21,045 nucleotides of DNA, from contig DASTCG010000025.1 in the NCBI GenBank assembly GCA_035711385.1, forward strand, positions 1 to 21,045, in the 5' to 3' direction. Of this stretch, positions 7,357 to 15,813 are shown piece by piece. Position numbers and translations under genes: made by a program. Numbering within the stretch: the stretch's first letter is position 1; every line of letters starts with the position of its first letter. The notes beneath the pieces were generated by a model. The model saw nothing but the letters and a program-made list of their open reading frames with translations. It searched no databases and had not been told where the DNA came from. Source of the DNA: JACDAN01 sp035711385 (GTDB lineage: Bacteria > Actinomycetota > Thermoleophilia > Gaiellales > Gaiellaceae).

Positions 7357-8313
7357 TTACGAGTCGACGATCAGCACCGGCGTGCCGACGTTCACGCGTG
7401 TGAAGAGCCACTCCGCCTCGGGGACGCGCATGCGAATGCAGCCATGTGAGGCGGAGTAGCCGATCGACGCGGCGTCCGGCGTGCCGTGGATGCCGACGAG
7501 CGGCGCGGTGGTTCCCATCCACCGTGTGCCGAGCGGGTTGCCCGGGCCGGGTGGGATCGGCTTCTTGCCCTGGGCCCACTTCGAGTCCGGCGGCGGGACC
7601 CACCAGGGGTTCATCTGCTTCGTCGCGATGCTGTAGTTGCCGAGGGGCGTCGGGTACTGCGGGCTTCCGGTGGCGACGCCGAACTGGCGGACGAGCATTG
7701 GCCCTTCGAAGAGGGAGAGCCGGTTCGAGGCGCGATGGATGATGATCACCGGGCCGAAGTTTGCGGGGGTCACCTTCGGCTCTACCGTCCTCACGACGAG
7801 CTCGACCGGCGTCCGGCGGTCCGTCGACCGGAGGGCGCGGTCGAGCGCGGCCACCATGCCGTCACGAACGACGGTGAGGCCGGTCGCGGGCTCCGTGAAC
7901 GACGGCCTGCCGTTCTCGACCCCGACGACCTGCGTGTCGACGGCGGGCCGCGAGAACAGCCGGTCGAGTCGGTTCACGTAGCTGCGGATCCGCGGCCCGG
8001 CGGCGGAGACCTCGAGCTGCACCTGTGAGCCGGCAGGAGCGGTGAGCGCCCGCGAGACCGCGTCGTCGATCCCGGCGCTCGCGCCGAGGTAGCGCGGGCT
8101 GACGCGCCACCGCCGGTCCCGGAACTGCAGCCGGAGCGGGCGCCCGAACGCGGCCTCGACCCGCGTCCTCGCCGCCTCGGACATGAAGCCGCCGACGTGG
8201 ACGCCGCCGATCGTCACGCCGGGCGCGATGACGACAGGCTTGCGCGCAGCATCGGGAGCGGCGACCCCGAGGCTGACGGCGGCCACGAAGAAAACCAGGA
8301 GCAGGCGTTTCAC
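7357..8313 (-). CDS. Exported L,D-transpeptidase (YkuD domain)
   Basis: 318 aa. It makes 3-3 cross-links in peptidoglycan or attaches partners to it, outside the membrane. A signal peptide is at 1-23 (MKRLLLVFFVAAVSLGVAA). Residues 30-180 look like the PG_binding_4/YoaR-type module: VTIGGVHVGGFMSEAARTRV, and later GRPSFTEPATGLTVV. The YkuD domain runs from about 188 (VIIIHRASNRLSLFEG) through TPLGNYSI and IHGTPD to SASHGCIRM. The catalytic Cys is 292, with His 276 and His 290. All active-site residues are present and the domain ends right at the C-terminus. It is 48 nt downstream of the DNA glycosylase gene and may share its transcript. Confidence 0.95.
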   Translation of the reverse strand: MKRLLLVFFVAAVSLGVAAPDAARKPVVIAPGVTIGGVHVGGFMSEAARTRVEAAFGRPLRLQFRDRRWRVSPRYLGASAGIDDAVSRALTAPAGSQVQLEVSAAGPRIRSYVNRLDRLFSRPAVDTQVVGVENGRPSFTEPATGLTVVRDGMVAALDRALRSTDRRTPVELVVRTVEPKVTPANFGPVIIIHRASNRLSLFEGPMLVRQFGVATGSPQYPTPLGNYSIATKQMNPWWVPPPDSKWAQGKKPIPPGPGNPLGTRWMGTTAPLVGIHGTPDAASIGYSASHGCIRMRVPEAEWLFTRVNVGTPVLIVDS

Positions 8314-8361
8314 GCGTAGGAATGGTAGGCGACTACGCGCGAAAACTAACGTCTTTCTCGG

Positions 8362-9282
8362 CTAATCGACGGAATCCTCCGCCCAGCTTCGCGTGAGGTA
8401 GAGCCAGAAGGCAAGACCGGCGTACGGGCCGTACCGGCGGAAACGCCGCTCGATCGTCCGGTCGGCGGCCTTTCGGCCACCGTTGAGCCGAGCGTACGTC
8501 GGTCGCGTCCAGGAATCGAGGATCAACCGCGAGTGGCGGCCGATGAGCATCATGACGTGTGCCGCCGCGTACGGCCCGACGCCCGGCAGCGCGAGGAGCT
8601 GCCGCTCGACCTCGTCGTCGTGGAGCTCGTCGGGGACGGCGGTCGCGAGGGATTCGAGGTCCAGCGAGCCGTCCGCCACCCACGCGGAGAGCGTCCGCAG
8701 ATAGGCGCCCCGGTAGCCCGCTTTCGCGACGTCGCGGTAGAACGCCTCCGGCGCCTCGGCCATCGCCCCGGGCGTCGGGAAGGCGCGGCCGTGCCCGCCC
8801 GCCGAGGTCTCGCCGAGCTCGCCGACGATCGCGCCGACCATCCGCTCGGTCGCCGACCAGGTGCAGTTGGTCGTGCAGATCGTCTTGACCACGTCCTCGA
8901 AGACCGAGGCGCCCCGGGCCATGCGTCCCGCCCCTCCGACGATCCACTGCAGGTCCGGATCGGTCCTCGCTACCTCGTACAGCGGCGAGAGATCCTCGTC
9001 GAGGTTGAGGAGCCGGCGGACGGAGGCCTCGAGCCCCGAACGTGCGCGCGCGCCGAGCGGCGGCCCGAGCACGTCGATGCGAGCGCGGCCGCGTCGGCCC
9101 TCGTCGATACTGACCGTGCGCGGCCTCGCGCCGGCGACAGGAAGCGTGACCGTCATCGTGCGCGCGTCCTCGTCGACCTCGGCCGGCGGCAGCGAGGCGA
9201 CGCCGTGTGAGACGATCGTCCGCCAGAGGTCGACTGGCTCGCCCGCCGGTCCACGGAGCTCGATCTCGAGCGTGCTCGCCAC
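8362..9282 (-). CDS. AlkA/OGG-like HhH-GPD DNA glycosylase
   Basis: 306 aa from the GTG at 9282. The frame stays open 189 nt further upstream, but that part is antisense to the start of hyuA and lacks conserved character. A beta-rich N-terminal domain of about 110 residues (LEIELRGPAGEPVDLWRTI...) is followed by an alpha-helical glycosylase domain (FEDVVKTICTTNCTWSATERMV). Near 232-245 is the helix-hairpin-helix LPGVGPYAAAHVMML, and the catalytic Asp is at about 256 in LILDSWTRP. The position of the OGG1 catalytic lysine is occupied by Tyr, so a monofunctional alkyl- or damaged-base glycosylase is more likely than a lyase. It is divergent from hyuA with only 28 bp between start codons. Confidence 0.88.
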   Translation of the reverse strand: MASTLEIELRGPAGEPVDLWRTIVSHGVASLPPAEVDEDARTMTVTLPVAGARPRTVSIDEGRRGRARIDVLGPPLGARARSGLEASVRRLLNLDEDLSPLYEVARTDPDLQWIVGGAGRMARGASVFEDVVKTICTTNCTWSATERMVGAIVGELGETSAGGHGRAFPTPGAMAEAPEAFYRDVAKAGYRGAYLRTLSAWVADGSLDLESLATAVPDELHDDEVERQLLALPGVGPYAAAHVMMLIGRHSRLILDSWTRPTYARLNGGRKAADRTIERRFRRYGPYAGLAFWLYLTRSWAEDSVD

Positions 9283-9310
9283 GTCGTCGAGACTAGAGGT
9301 CGGAGGCCGT

Positions 9311-11047
9311 GTGGCAGTTCTCGGAGTCGACGTGGGCGGGACCTTCACCGACGCGGCGCTCGTCGCCGACGGCGAGCTCCGGACGGCGAAGGTCCGGACG
9401 GCCGACCGGCAGGAGGAGTCGGTGCTGACGGCCGCGGCGGCCGTCGGTGCGTGCGAGCTCGAGCGCTTCACGCATGGGACGACGGTCGCGACGAACGCGC
9501 TCCTGGAGCGAAAGGGGGCGCGGACCGCGTTCGTCGCGACCGCCGGGTTCGAGCATCTCCTCCACCTCCGCCGCCAGAACCGAGCCCACCTCTACCGGCT
9601 GTGCCAGCCGCATCCCGAGCCGCTGGTCGGGCTCGATGACTGTCACGGGGTCCGGGAGCGGATGGGACCCGACGGTGTCGTCGAGCCGCTTGACCTCGAG
9701 TCACTCGCGGCGTTCGCTGCCGAGGCGGTCGCCGTCTGCCTGCTCTTCTCGTTCCGCGATCCGGCTCACGAGGAGGCGGTCGCGAGCGAGCTCCGCCGCC
9801 GGCTTCCGGCCGCGCACGTCGTGGCCTCGCACGAGGTCTCCCCCGAGTTCCGGGAGTACGAGCGCGCAGCGACGACCGCCGCCGACGCCTACCTCGGTCC
9901 GCGACTCGCGCGGTACCTGCGGGCGCTGGGCGAGCGCTGCCGGGAGGCCGGGCTGCCGGCGCCGCTCGTCATGCGCTCGTCCGGCGGGGTCGCCTCGCTG
10001 GAGGAGGCCGCGGCACACGCCTCGTGGGCGCTTCTCTCGGGCCCGGCGGGTGGAGTCGTCGGCGCGGCGCGGATCGCGGCACGGGCGGGGTTCGCCGACG
10101 CGATCGCGTTCGACATGGGCGGCACCTCGACCGACGTGTGCCTGATCACGGGCGGCGAGGCCGATCGCTCGGTCGAACGCACCATCGGCGGCTTCCCGAT
10201 CCGGCTTCCGAGCGTCGACGTCCACACGGTCGGCGCCGGCGGTGGGTCGGTCGCGTGGGTCGATGCCGGGGGTGCGTTGAGAGTCGGCCCTGAGAGCGCG
10301 GGCGCCGTGCCGGGGCCCGCCTGCTACGGCCTCGGCGGCGACCGGCCGACGGTCACCGACGCGAACCTGCTCCTCGGCCGGCTGCCGGAGTCACTCGCGG
10401 ACGGCCTGCAGCTCGACGCGGGCGCGGCCGAGCGGGCACTTGCAGGCCTCGACCCCGCCGACGTCGTCCGCGTCGTGGACGCCGAGATGCTGCGGGCGCT
10501 CCGCCTCGTCTCGGTCGAGCGGGGGCGCGACCCGCGCGAGCTCGCGCTCGTTGCGTTCGGCGGCGCCGGGCCGCTCCACGCCTGCCCGCTCGCGGAGGAG
10601 CTGGGCGTGACGACGGTGCTGGTCCCCGAGGCCGCAGGCGTCCTCTCCGCCGTGGGACTGGCCGTCGGAGACGAGCGGCGCGATCGCGTTCGCAGCGACG
10701 TGCGGCCGCTCGAAAGCGCGGGAGACCTCCCCGCCGAAGGCGAGGCGGACCTCCGCTACCGCGGGCAGTCGTTCGAGCTGTCCGTGCCGCTCGGCCCGAA
10801 CCTGGCCGAGCGGTTCCACGAGCTGCACGAGGCGCGCTACGGCTACGCCGACCGGAGTCGCCCGCTCGAGCTCGTCGCGATCCGGACGGCGGAGGTCCGC
10901 GCTGGTCCGCGGCTCGCGCTGCCCTCTGGCCGCCGCAAGACGGCGAGCGGGCCGACGGTCCTCGAGCTCGACGGCGCGACGTGCTGGCTCCCCCCTGGGT
11001 GGGGGGGGGTTAGGGATGGTGGCACCTGGAGGCTCACGAGAGTGTGA
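9311..11047 (+). CDS. hyuA: Hydantoinase/oxoprolinase family, subunit A (ATP-dependent)
   Basis: 578 aa. The family (N-methylhydantoinase A, 5-oxoprolinase N-half, acetone/acetophenone carboxylase subunits) uses ATP to activate a lactam, imide or ketone. ASKHA-type motifs are in order: LGVDVGGTFTDAALV (4-18), FTHGTTVATNALLERKGA (53-70), LLSGPAGGVVGA (241-252), FDMGGTSTDV (267-276), HTVGAGGGS (305-313), then PACYGLGG and TVTDANLLLGRL (337-358). It is about 100 residues shorter than typical members, missing mainly at the C-terminal domain. GTG 9311 has GGAGG 4 nt upstream. The upstream open frame is antisense to the glycosylase. It is coupled to hyuB by a GTGA overlap. Confidence 0.93.
   Translation: MAVLGVDVGGTFTDAALVADGELRTAKVRTADRQEESVLTAAAAVGACELERFTHGTTVATNALLERKGARTAFVATAGFEHLLHLRRQNRAHLYRLCQPHPEPLVGLDDCHGVRERMGPDGVVEPLDLESLAAFAAEAVAVCLLFSFRDPAHEEAVASELRRRLPAAHVVASHEVSPEFREYERAATTAADAYLGPRLARYLRALGERCREAGLPAPLVMRSSGGVASLEEAAAHASWALLSGPAGGVVGAARIAARAGFADAIAFDMGGTSTDVCLITGGEADRSVERTIGGFPIRLPSVDVHTVGAGGGSVAWVDAGGALRVGPESAGAVPGPACYGLGGDRPTVTDANLLLGRLPESLADGLQLDAGAAERALAGLDPADVVRVVDAEMLRALRLVSVERGRDPRELALVAFGGAGPLHACPLAEELGVTTVLVPEAAGVLSAVGLAVGDERRDRVRSDVRPLESAGDLPAEGEADLRYRGQSFELSVPLGPNLAERFHELHEARYGYADRSRPLELVAIRTAEVRAGPRLALPSGRRKTASGPTVLELDGATCWLPPGWGGVRDGGTWRLTRV
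10990..11015 (+). other. C6 / G9 homopolymer and G-quadruplex-like tract at the end of hyuA
   Basis: C6, then TGGGT, G9, TTA, GGG, all inside hyuA, about 30 nt before the hyuB start. The G3-T-G9-TTA-G3 arrangement satisfies the G-quadruplex pattern, and C6/G9 can also pair as a hairpin. The frame as given reads through to the stop used for coupling. Confidence 0.8.
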
Positions 11048-12513
11048 ACATTCAGCTTCAGGTTCTCGGCCACGAGCTACGAGGCGTTGCGGAGGAGATG
11101 GGCGCCGCGCTCGTCCGCTCCGCCTTCTCGGCCAACATCAAGGAGCGACGCGACTGCTCCACCGCCCTCTTCGACGACCGCGGCCGGATGGTTGCGCAGG
11201 CCGAGCACATCCCGGTCCACCTCGGCGCGATGCCGGACGCCGTCGCGGCGGTGCGCCGGCTCGATCCGTCCCGAACGGACGTGTTCGTCCTCAACGACCC
11301 GTTCGCCGGCGGCACGCACCTTCCGGACATCACGCTCGTCTCGCGCACCGAGGTCGGCTTTGCCGTCACGCGGGCCCACCATGCCGACGTGGGCGGCGTC
11401 GAGCCGGGCAGCATGCCCTCCGGCTCGCGCACGCTCGCGGAGGAGGGGGTCGTCATCCCCCCGACCCGCATCGAGCCCGGGACGCTCGATCGCCTGAGCG
11501 AGCGGATGCGCAACCCGGACGAGCGGCGCGGCGACTTCCGCGCCCAGCTCGCCGCGCACCGCCTCGCGGACGAGCGGATCCGCGAGCTGTGCGCCCGCCA
11601 CGGCCGGGACCGGCTCCAGGCCGCGACGGACGAGCTCCTCGCCTACTCCGAACGCGTCGTCCGCGCCGGGATCGCCCGGCTGCCTGACGGCCGCTTCGAG
11701 GCAACCGACGTGCTCGAGGCGCCCGACGGCGAGCTGAAGCTCCATGCCGCAGTGACGATCGACGGCGACGAGCTGAGCGTCGACTTCGCCGGGACCGCCT
11801 CCCAGCACGTCGGCAACCTGAACTGCCCGCTCGCCGTCACCCGCTCGGCGACCTACTTCGTCGTCCGCTGCCTGACGGATCCCGACGTGCCGGCCTCGGC
11901 CGGCGCGTTCGCGCCCGTCCACGTCAGCGCGCCCCTGGGCTCGCTCGTGAACGCCCGACCGGGAGCCGCGGTCGCAGGTGGAAACGTCGAGACCTCCTGC
12001 CGGATCGTCGACGTGCTCTTCCGCGCCCTCGGGCAGGCGACCCCGGTACCCGCCCAGGGCCAGGGGACGATGAACAACGTCACCCTCGGAAACGAGCGGT
12101 TCACGTACTACGAGACGATCGGCGGAGGCCAGGGAGCGTGCCCCGATCGCGACGGGCCGTCGGGCGTCCACGTGACGATGTCGAACACGCTGACGACGCC
12201 GGCGGAGGCGCTGGAGCTCGCGTACCCGCTGCGGGTCCGCCGCCACGCGCTTCGGCTCGGGTCCGGCGGCGAGGGGCGGCACCGCGGCGGCGACGGCGTC
12301 GTCAGGGAGCTCGAGGCGCTCGAGGCCTGCCGCGCCTCGATCCTCAGCGAGCGGAGGGCCCGGGAGCCCGCCGGCGCGGAGGGCGGCGGCCCGGGCGCGC
12401 CGGGCCGAAACCTCCTCAACGGGCGGGAGCTGCCGGCGAAGACAACGGTCGCAATCGACCCCGGAGACGTGCTTCGGATCGAGACGCCTGGAGGCGGCGG
12501 CTACGGAAGCTAG
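11044..12513 (+). CDS. hyuB: Hydantoinase/oxoprolinase family, subunit B
   Basis: 489 aa, a little short for the family (about 510-590). It is the partner that carries the second half of the ring-opening or carboxylation chemistry with HyuA. Motifs: SANIKERRDCSTALFDDRGR, QAEHIPVHLGAM, LNDPFAGGTHLPDITLV, HHADVGG, SMPSGSRTLAEEGVVIPP, NLNCPLAVTRSATYFVVR, GNVETSCRIVDVLFRAL, AQGQGTMNNVTLG, YYETIGGGQGA, SNTLTTPAEALELAYPLRV and the closing GDVLRIETPGGGGYG. It starts GTG (GTGA overlap with the hyuA stop), so the two subunits are made in a coupled way. The substrate cannot be read from sequence. It stops 9 nt before the ABC ATPase gene, so it very probably shares its operon. Confidence 0.94.
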   Translation: MNIQLQVLGHELRGVAEEMGAALVRSAFSANIKERRDCSTALFDDRGRMVAQAEHIPVHLGAMPDAVAAVRRLDPSRTDVFVLNDPFAGGTHLPDITLVSRTEVGFAVTRAHHADVGGVEPGSMPSGSRTLAEEGVVIPPTRIEPGTLDRLSERMRNPDERRGDFRAQLAAHRLADERIRELCARHGRDRLQAATDELLAYSERVVRAGIARLPDGRFEATDVLEAPDGELKLHAAVTIDGDELSVDFAGTASQHVGNLNCPLAVTRSATYFVVRCLTDPDVPASAGAFAPVHVSAPLGSLVNARPGAAVAGGNVETSCRIVDVLFRALGQATPVPAQGQGTMNNVTLGNERFTYYETIGGGQGACPDRDGPSGVHVTMSNTLTTPAEALELAYPLRVRRHALRLGSGGEGRHRGGDGVVRELEALEACRASILSERRAREPAGAEGGGPGAPGRNLLNGRELPAKTTVAIDPGDVLRIETPGGGGYGS

Positions 12514-12522
12514 TCTCAGATC

Positions 12523-13494
12523 ATGGCTGTCGTCGAGGCCATCGACCTCCACCGCACGTACCGCACGTCCACGGGGACGATCCGCCGCAAATGGATCGAC
12601 GTCGAGGCGGTCCGGGGCGTCAGCTTCGAGATCGACAAGGGCGAGCTCTTCGGCCTCCTGGGGCCGAACGGCGCCGGCAAGACGACGACGATCAAGATGC
12701 TGATCACCCTCCTCATCCCCACCTCGGGCACGGCGAAGGTGCTGGGCCACGACGTCGTGAAGGACGCGCGCGAGGTGCGCCGGCGGATCGGCTACGTCTT
12801 CGGCGGCGAGCGCGGCGTCTACGAGCGGCTGTCCGGCTACGACAACCTCCGCTACTTCTCCGAGCTCTACGGCGTGCCGCCGAAGGAGCAGAAGCAGCGG
12901 ATCGAGACCCTGCTCGAGCTCGTCGGCCTGAAGGGGCGCGAGCACGAGCGCACGGAGGGCTACTCGCGCGGCATGAAGCAGCGGCTGCACGTCGCGCGCG
13001 GGCTGCTGCACGACCCGCCGGTCGTCTTCCTCGACGAGCCGACGATCGGGCTCGACCCCGTGGGCGCCCGCGAGCTGCGCGCGACGATCGCCTCGCTCGT
13101 CGAAGCCGGCAAGACGGTCCTGCTCACCACCCACTACATGTTCGAGGCGGACGCGCTCTGCGACCGCATCGCGGTCATCAACAAGGGCGAGATCGTCGCA
13201 GAGGGCACCCCGGCGGAGCTGAAGCAGAACGTGGCCGAGGGCGCGGTCGTCGAGGTCGAGGTCTTCGGCATCCCCGACCAGTCGGTGGAGCAGGTGCGCG
13301 AGCTCGGCGGCGTCCGGTCGGTCACCGTCGAGGAGCGTGACCAGGCGCAGGTGCTGATCGTCCAGACCGGCGCGGACGTCGAGCTCACGAGCGCAATCCT
13401 CGGCCAGCTCGACGGGGCGAACGTCGGCCGCGTCTCCCGCCGGGAGCCGACGCTCGAGGACGCGTACGTCTCGCTCGTCTCCTCGGAGGAATGA
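12523..13494 (+). CDS. ABC-2 type transporter ATP-binding protein
   Basis: 323 aa. It powers the membrane proteins encoded next to it. Walker A GPNGAGKT is at 47-54. A Q-loop-like position is at YVFGGERGVYERL, where the usual Gln is Gly/Phe. The signature is YSRGMKQR (147-154), the variant seen in NatA/NodI/DrrA-type exporters instead of LSGGQ. Walker B VVFLDEP is at 167-173, the D-loop is IGLDP and the switch His is 204 (TTHYMFEAD). After about 225 comes a DUF4162-like C-terminal domain of about 95 residues, common in drug, lipid and polysaccharide exporters. There is only one ATPase for the six permeases that follow. Its stop overlaps the first permease start as ATGA. Confidence 0.97.
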   Translation: MAVVEAIDLHRTYRTSTGTIRRKWIDVEAVRGVSFEIDKGELFGLLGPNGAGKTTTIKMLITLLIPTSGTAKVLGHDVVKDAREVRRRIGYVFGGERGVYERLSGYDNLRYFSELYGVPPKEQKQRIETLLELVGLKGREHERTEGYSRGMKQRLHVARGLLHDPPVVFLDEPTIGLDPVGARELRATIASLVEAGKTVLLTTHYMFEADALCDRIAVINKGEIVAEGTPAELKQNVAEGAVVEVEVFGIPDQSVEQVRELGGVRSVTVEERDQAQVLIVQTGADVELTSAILGQLDGANVGRVSRREPTLEDAYVSLVSSEE

Positions 13495-14261
13495 AAGCCG
13501 TCCGGCTGCTCGCGTTCGGCTGGTACTTCCAGTTCAAGACGATCTCGCGCTCGCCCTTCGAGGGTCTCTTCCAGATCATCTATCCGCTCTTCTTCGCGAC
13601 CGTCGCGTTCCTGATGTTCCGGGCCGGCACCGACCAGAAGACGCTGCTCTACGCATCGCTGGGCGCCGCCGTGATGGGGATGTGGTCGGCGACGAGCACG
13701 ACGGCGGGCGGCGCCATGCAGCGGGAGCGGTGGCACGGGACACTGGAGGCGCTCGTCGCCTCGCCGCCCCACTTCTCCCTGATCCTGCTCCCGATCACGC
13801 TCGCGATGTCGACGATCGGGATCTACTGCCTCGTCGCGACGCTCCTGTTCGGGCGGTTCGTGTTCGGCATCGATCTGACCGTCGAGCATCCCGCCGCGTT
13901 CGGGCTCTCGATCGTCGGAACCGTGCTCTCATTCGGTGCCCTCGGCTTCCTGTTCGCGGTCTCGTTCGTCCGCTTCCGCGCGGCCTGGGCGCTCGGCAAC
14001 CTCTTCGAGTACCCGGTCTGGCTGATCGGCGGCTTCCTCGTCCCGCTCGTCCTCCTGCCCGAGTGGACACGGCCGATCTCCTGGTCGCTGGCACCTACCT
14101 GGGGGATGAACGCGATCCGCGACTCCTCGCTCGGCGGCAATCCCTGGCCGGACCTGGCGCTCACCCTCGCGCTCGGCGTCGGGTACGTCGGGCTCGGAGT
14201 CCTCGTCCTCGACCGCGTCCTCGCCGCGGCCCGGAAGCGCGCAGCGCTCTCGCTCACATGA
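13491..14261 (+). CDS. ABC-2 permease, type A, pair 1
   Basis: 256 aa with about six predicted membrane spans: N-terminal IIYPLFFATVAFLMF, then LGAAVMGMWSATST, LILLPITLAMSTIGIYCLVA, a central span, LGFLFAVSFVRF, and a final LALTLALGVGYVGLGVLVL. Type A hallmarks: MQRERWHGTLEALVA (the conserved cytoplasmic loop of ABC-2 permeases), EYPVWLIGGFLVPLVLLPEW and ISWSLAPTWGMNAIR. It ends in a basic tail AARKRAALSLT. GGAGGA directly precedes its ATG, which overlaps the ATPase stop. It is by eye closest to the pair 2 type A protein (15040-15813), with more than half of residues the same. Confidence 0.93.
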   Translation: MKAVRLLAFGWYFQFKTISRSPFEGLFQIIYPLFFATVAFLMFRAGTDQKTLLYASLGAAVMGMWSATSTTAGGAMQRERWHGTLEALVASPPHFSLILLPITLAMSTIGIYCLVATLLFGRFVFGIDLTVEHPAAFGLSIVGTVLSFGALGFLFAVSFVRFRAAWALGNLFEYPVWLIGGFLVPLVLLPEWTRPISWSLAPTWGMNAIRDSSLGGNPWPDLALTLALGVGYVGLGVLVLDRVLAAARKRAALSLT

Positions 14262-15043
14262 CCTCGGCGCGGATCTTCGCCGTCGGCGGGCTCATGAGCT
14301 ACCGCGCGCTCTTCTACTGGCTCTCGCCGATGATCTACATCCCGAGCCTCGTTGTCGCGCCCATCTTCCAGATCCTGCTGATGGCCTACATCGGCCGGTC
14401 CGCAGGCCTGGCGTCGGATGAGTTCTACGTCGTCGGAAACGCGATCCAGTACGCGGCCATCCCCTGCCTCTTCGCGATGATGCAGCTCGTCGGCGGCGAG
14501 AAGTTCCAGAACACGCTCGGCGCGATCCTCGTCAGCCCCGCCCCGCGTCTCCCGCTCTTCTTCGGGCGGGCGGTGCCCGTCGTCCTCAACGGCGCGTTCG
14601 TGGCCGCGTTCTCGCTGACGGTGGGCTCGCTGATCCTCGACGTCCACATCCCGGCCGGGTCGATTCCCGCGCTCGCCCTCGTCATCGTCGTCGCGGCGTT
14701 CTCCTGCACCGGCCTCGGCCTGATCAACGCCGCCCTCGCGCTCCGCATCCGCGAATCGGCGGTGCTCTCGAACGTCTTCTTCGGCTTCCTCCTCATCTTC
14801 ACGGGCGCGAACGTCCCGCTCTCCGACCTCCCCGGCTGGATGAGGACCGTCTCGGACTACATCCCGTTCACGCACTCGATCGAGGCTGCTCGGCAGCTCG
14901 TCCACGGCGCGTCGCTGTCCTCTGTCCTCGATCTCGTGGGCGCGGAGGTGGTCATCGGCGTCGCGTACGGCGTCGCCGGCTACCTCCTGCTTCGCTTCTT
15001 CGAGAACCAGGGCCGCCGCCACGCGACCCTGGAGCGCACGTGA
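14258..15043 (+). CDS. ABC-2 permease, type B, pair 1
   Basis: 261 aa. Type B hallmarks: SYRALFYWLSPMIYIPSLVV, then APIFQILLMAYIGRSAG, EFYVVGNAIQYAAIPC, GGEKFQNTLGAILVSPAPRL (cytoplasmic loop), FSCTGLGLINAALALRIRE, and FTGANVPLSDLPGWMR followed by IPFTHSIEAARQLV. There are six likely spans. The tail FFENQGRRHATLERT is similar in form to the type A tail. ATG overlaps the pair 1A stop (ATGA) and no separate ribosome site is visible, so translation depends on the upstream gene. It presumably pairs with the type A protein just before it. Confidence 0.93.
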   Translation: MTSARIFAVGGLMSYRALFYWLSPMIYIPSLVVAPIFQILLMAYIGRSAGLASDEFYVVGNAIQYAAIPCLFAMMQLVGGEKFQNTLGAILVSPAPRLPLFFGRAVPVVLNGAFVAAFSLTVGSLILDVHIPAGSIPALALVIVVAAFSCTGLGLINAALALRIRESAVLSNVFFGFLLIFTGANVPLSDLPGWMRTVSDYIPFTHSIEAARQLVHGASLSSVLDLVGAEVVIGVAYGVAGYLLLRFFENQGRRHATLERT

Positions 15044-15813
15044 CGACGCTGCGCCTGCTCTCCACCGGCTGGCTCTTCCAGTTCAAGCAGATGTCACGTT
15101 CGTCGTTCGACAGCCTGCTCGCGGTCCTCTGGCCGCTCTTCTTCGCGACGGTCGCGTTCTTCATGTTCGAGCAGGGAGGGGACCCGCAGTCGCTCGTCTA
15201 TGCGGGCCTCGGCGCGGCGGTGATGGGAATCTGGACGGCGACGAGCGTCGCCGCCGGGTCGGCGCTCCAGCGGGAGCGTTGGCACGGGACGCTCGAGCTC
15301 CTCGTCGCAGCGCCCGCACACTTCTCGCTCGTCCTGCTCCCGATCGGACTCGCCACCTCGACGATCGGGATCTACTGCATGGCGACGACGCTCCTCTGGG
15401 GCCGGATCGTCTTCGGCATCGACCTGCCGTTGGAGGATCCCCTCCTGTTCGCGCTGGCGGTTCCCGCGACGCTGCTCTCCATCGGCGCGCTCGGCTTCCT
15501 GATGGCCGTTGCGTTCGCGCGGTTCCGCTACGCCTGGGCGCTCGGCTCGCTGACCGAGTACCCCGTCTGGCTGATCTGCGGGTTCCTGGTCCCGCTGACC
15601 CTGCTGCCCGACTGGGTCCGCCCGATCTCGTGGCTGCTCGCGCCCACCTGGGGCATGGACGCGATCCGGCAGTCGTCGACCGGGGTCGGATCACCCGTGG
15701 ACGACATCCTCATGTGCCTGCTGCTCGGCGCGGCCTACGTCCTGATCGGTGTCCTCGGGACGAACGCAGTTCTGCGCGCCGCTCGCGCGAGGGCGACGCT
15801 CTCGCTCACATGA
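15040..15813 (+). CDS. ABC-2 permease, type A, pair 2
   Basis: 257 aa, a close paralogue of the 13491-14261 protein. It shares WPLFFATVAFFMF, LGAAVMGIWTATS, LQRERWHGTLELLVA, LLPIGLATSTIGIYCMA, ALGFLMAVAFARFRYAWALG, EYPVWLICGFLVPLTLLP and ISWLLAPTWGMDAIRQSS. The tail is RARATLSLT. The start is GTG (GTGA overlap with the pair 1B stop), with GGAG about 5 nt before it. The paralogy reaches the DNA level: stretches around TTCTTCGCGAC-GTCGCGTTC and the gene-end TCGCTCACATGAC are shared with pair 1. Confidence 0.93.
   Translation: MTTLRLLSTGWLFQFKQMSRSSFDSLLAVLWPLFFATVAFFMFEQGGDPQSLVYAGLGAAVMGIWTATSVAAGSALQRERWHGTLELLVAAPAHFSLVLLPIGLATSTIGIYCMATTLLWGRIVFGIDLPLEDPLLFALAVPATLLSIGALGFLMAVAFARFRYAWALGSLTEYPVWLICGFLVPLTLLPDWVRPISWLLAPTWGMDAIRQSSTGVGSPVDDILMCLLLGAAYVLIGVLGTNAVLRAARARATLSLT

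Noticed and set aside
8861..9310. 150-codon upstream extension of hyuA
   Set aside because: It is antisense to the N-terminal domain of the glycosylase and lies before the conserved GVDVGGTFTD start; GTG 9311 has its own GGAGG.
11077..13134. 685-codon open frame on the minus strand across hyuB and the ABC ATPase
   Set aside because: Composition is R/D/V/A-rich with no recognisable motif. It is the antisense shadow of two well-recognised genes with strong GC3 bias.
13823..15022. 399-codon minus-strand frame antisense to permease pair 1
   Set aside because: Highly charged low-complexity translation, opposite membrane-protein genes with clear motifs; similar shadows occur opposite pairs 2 and 3.
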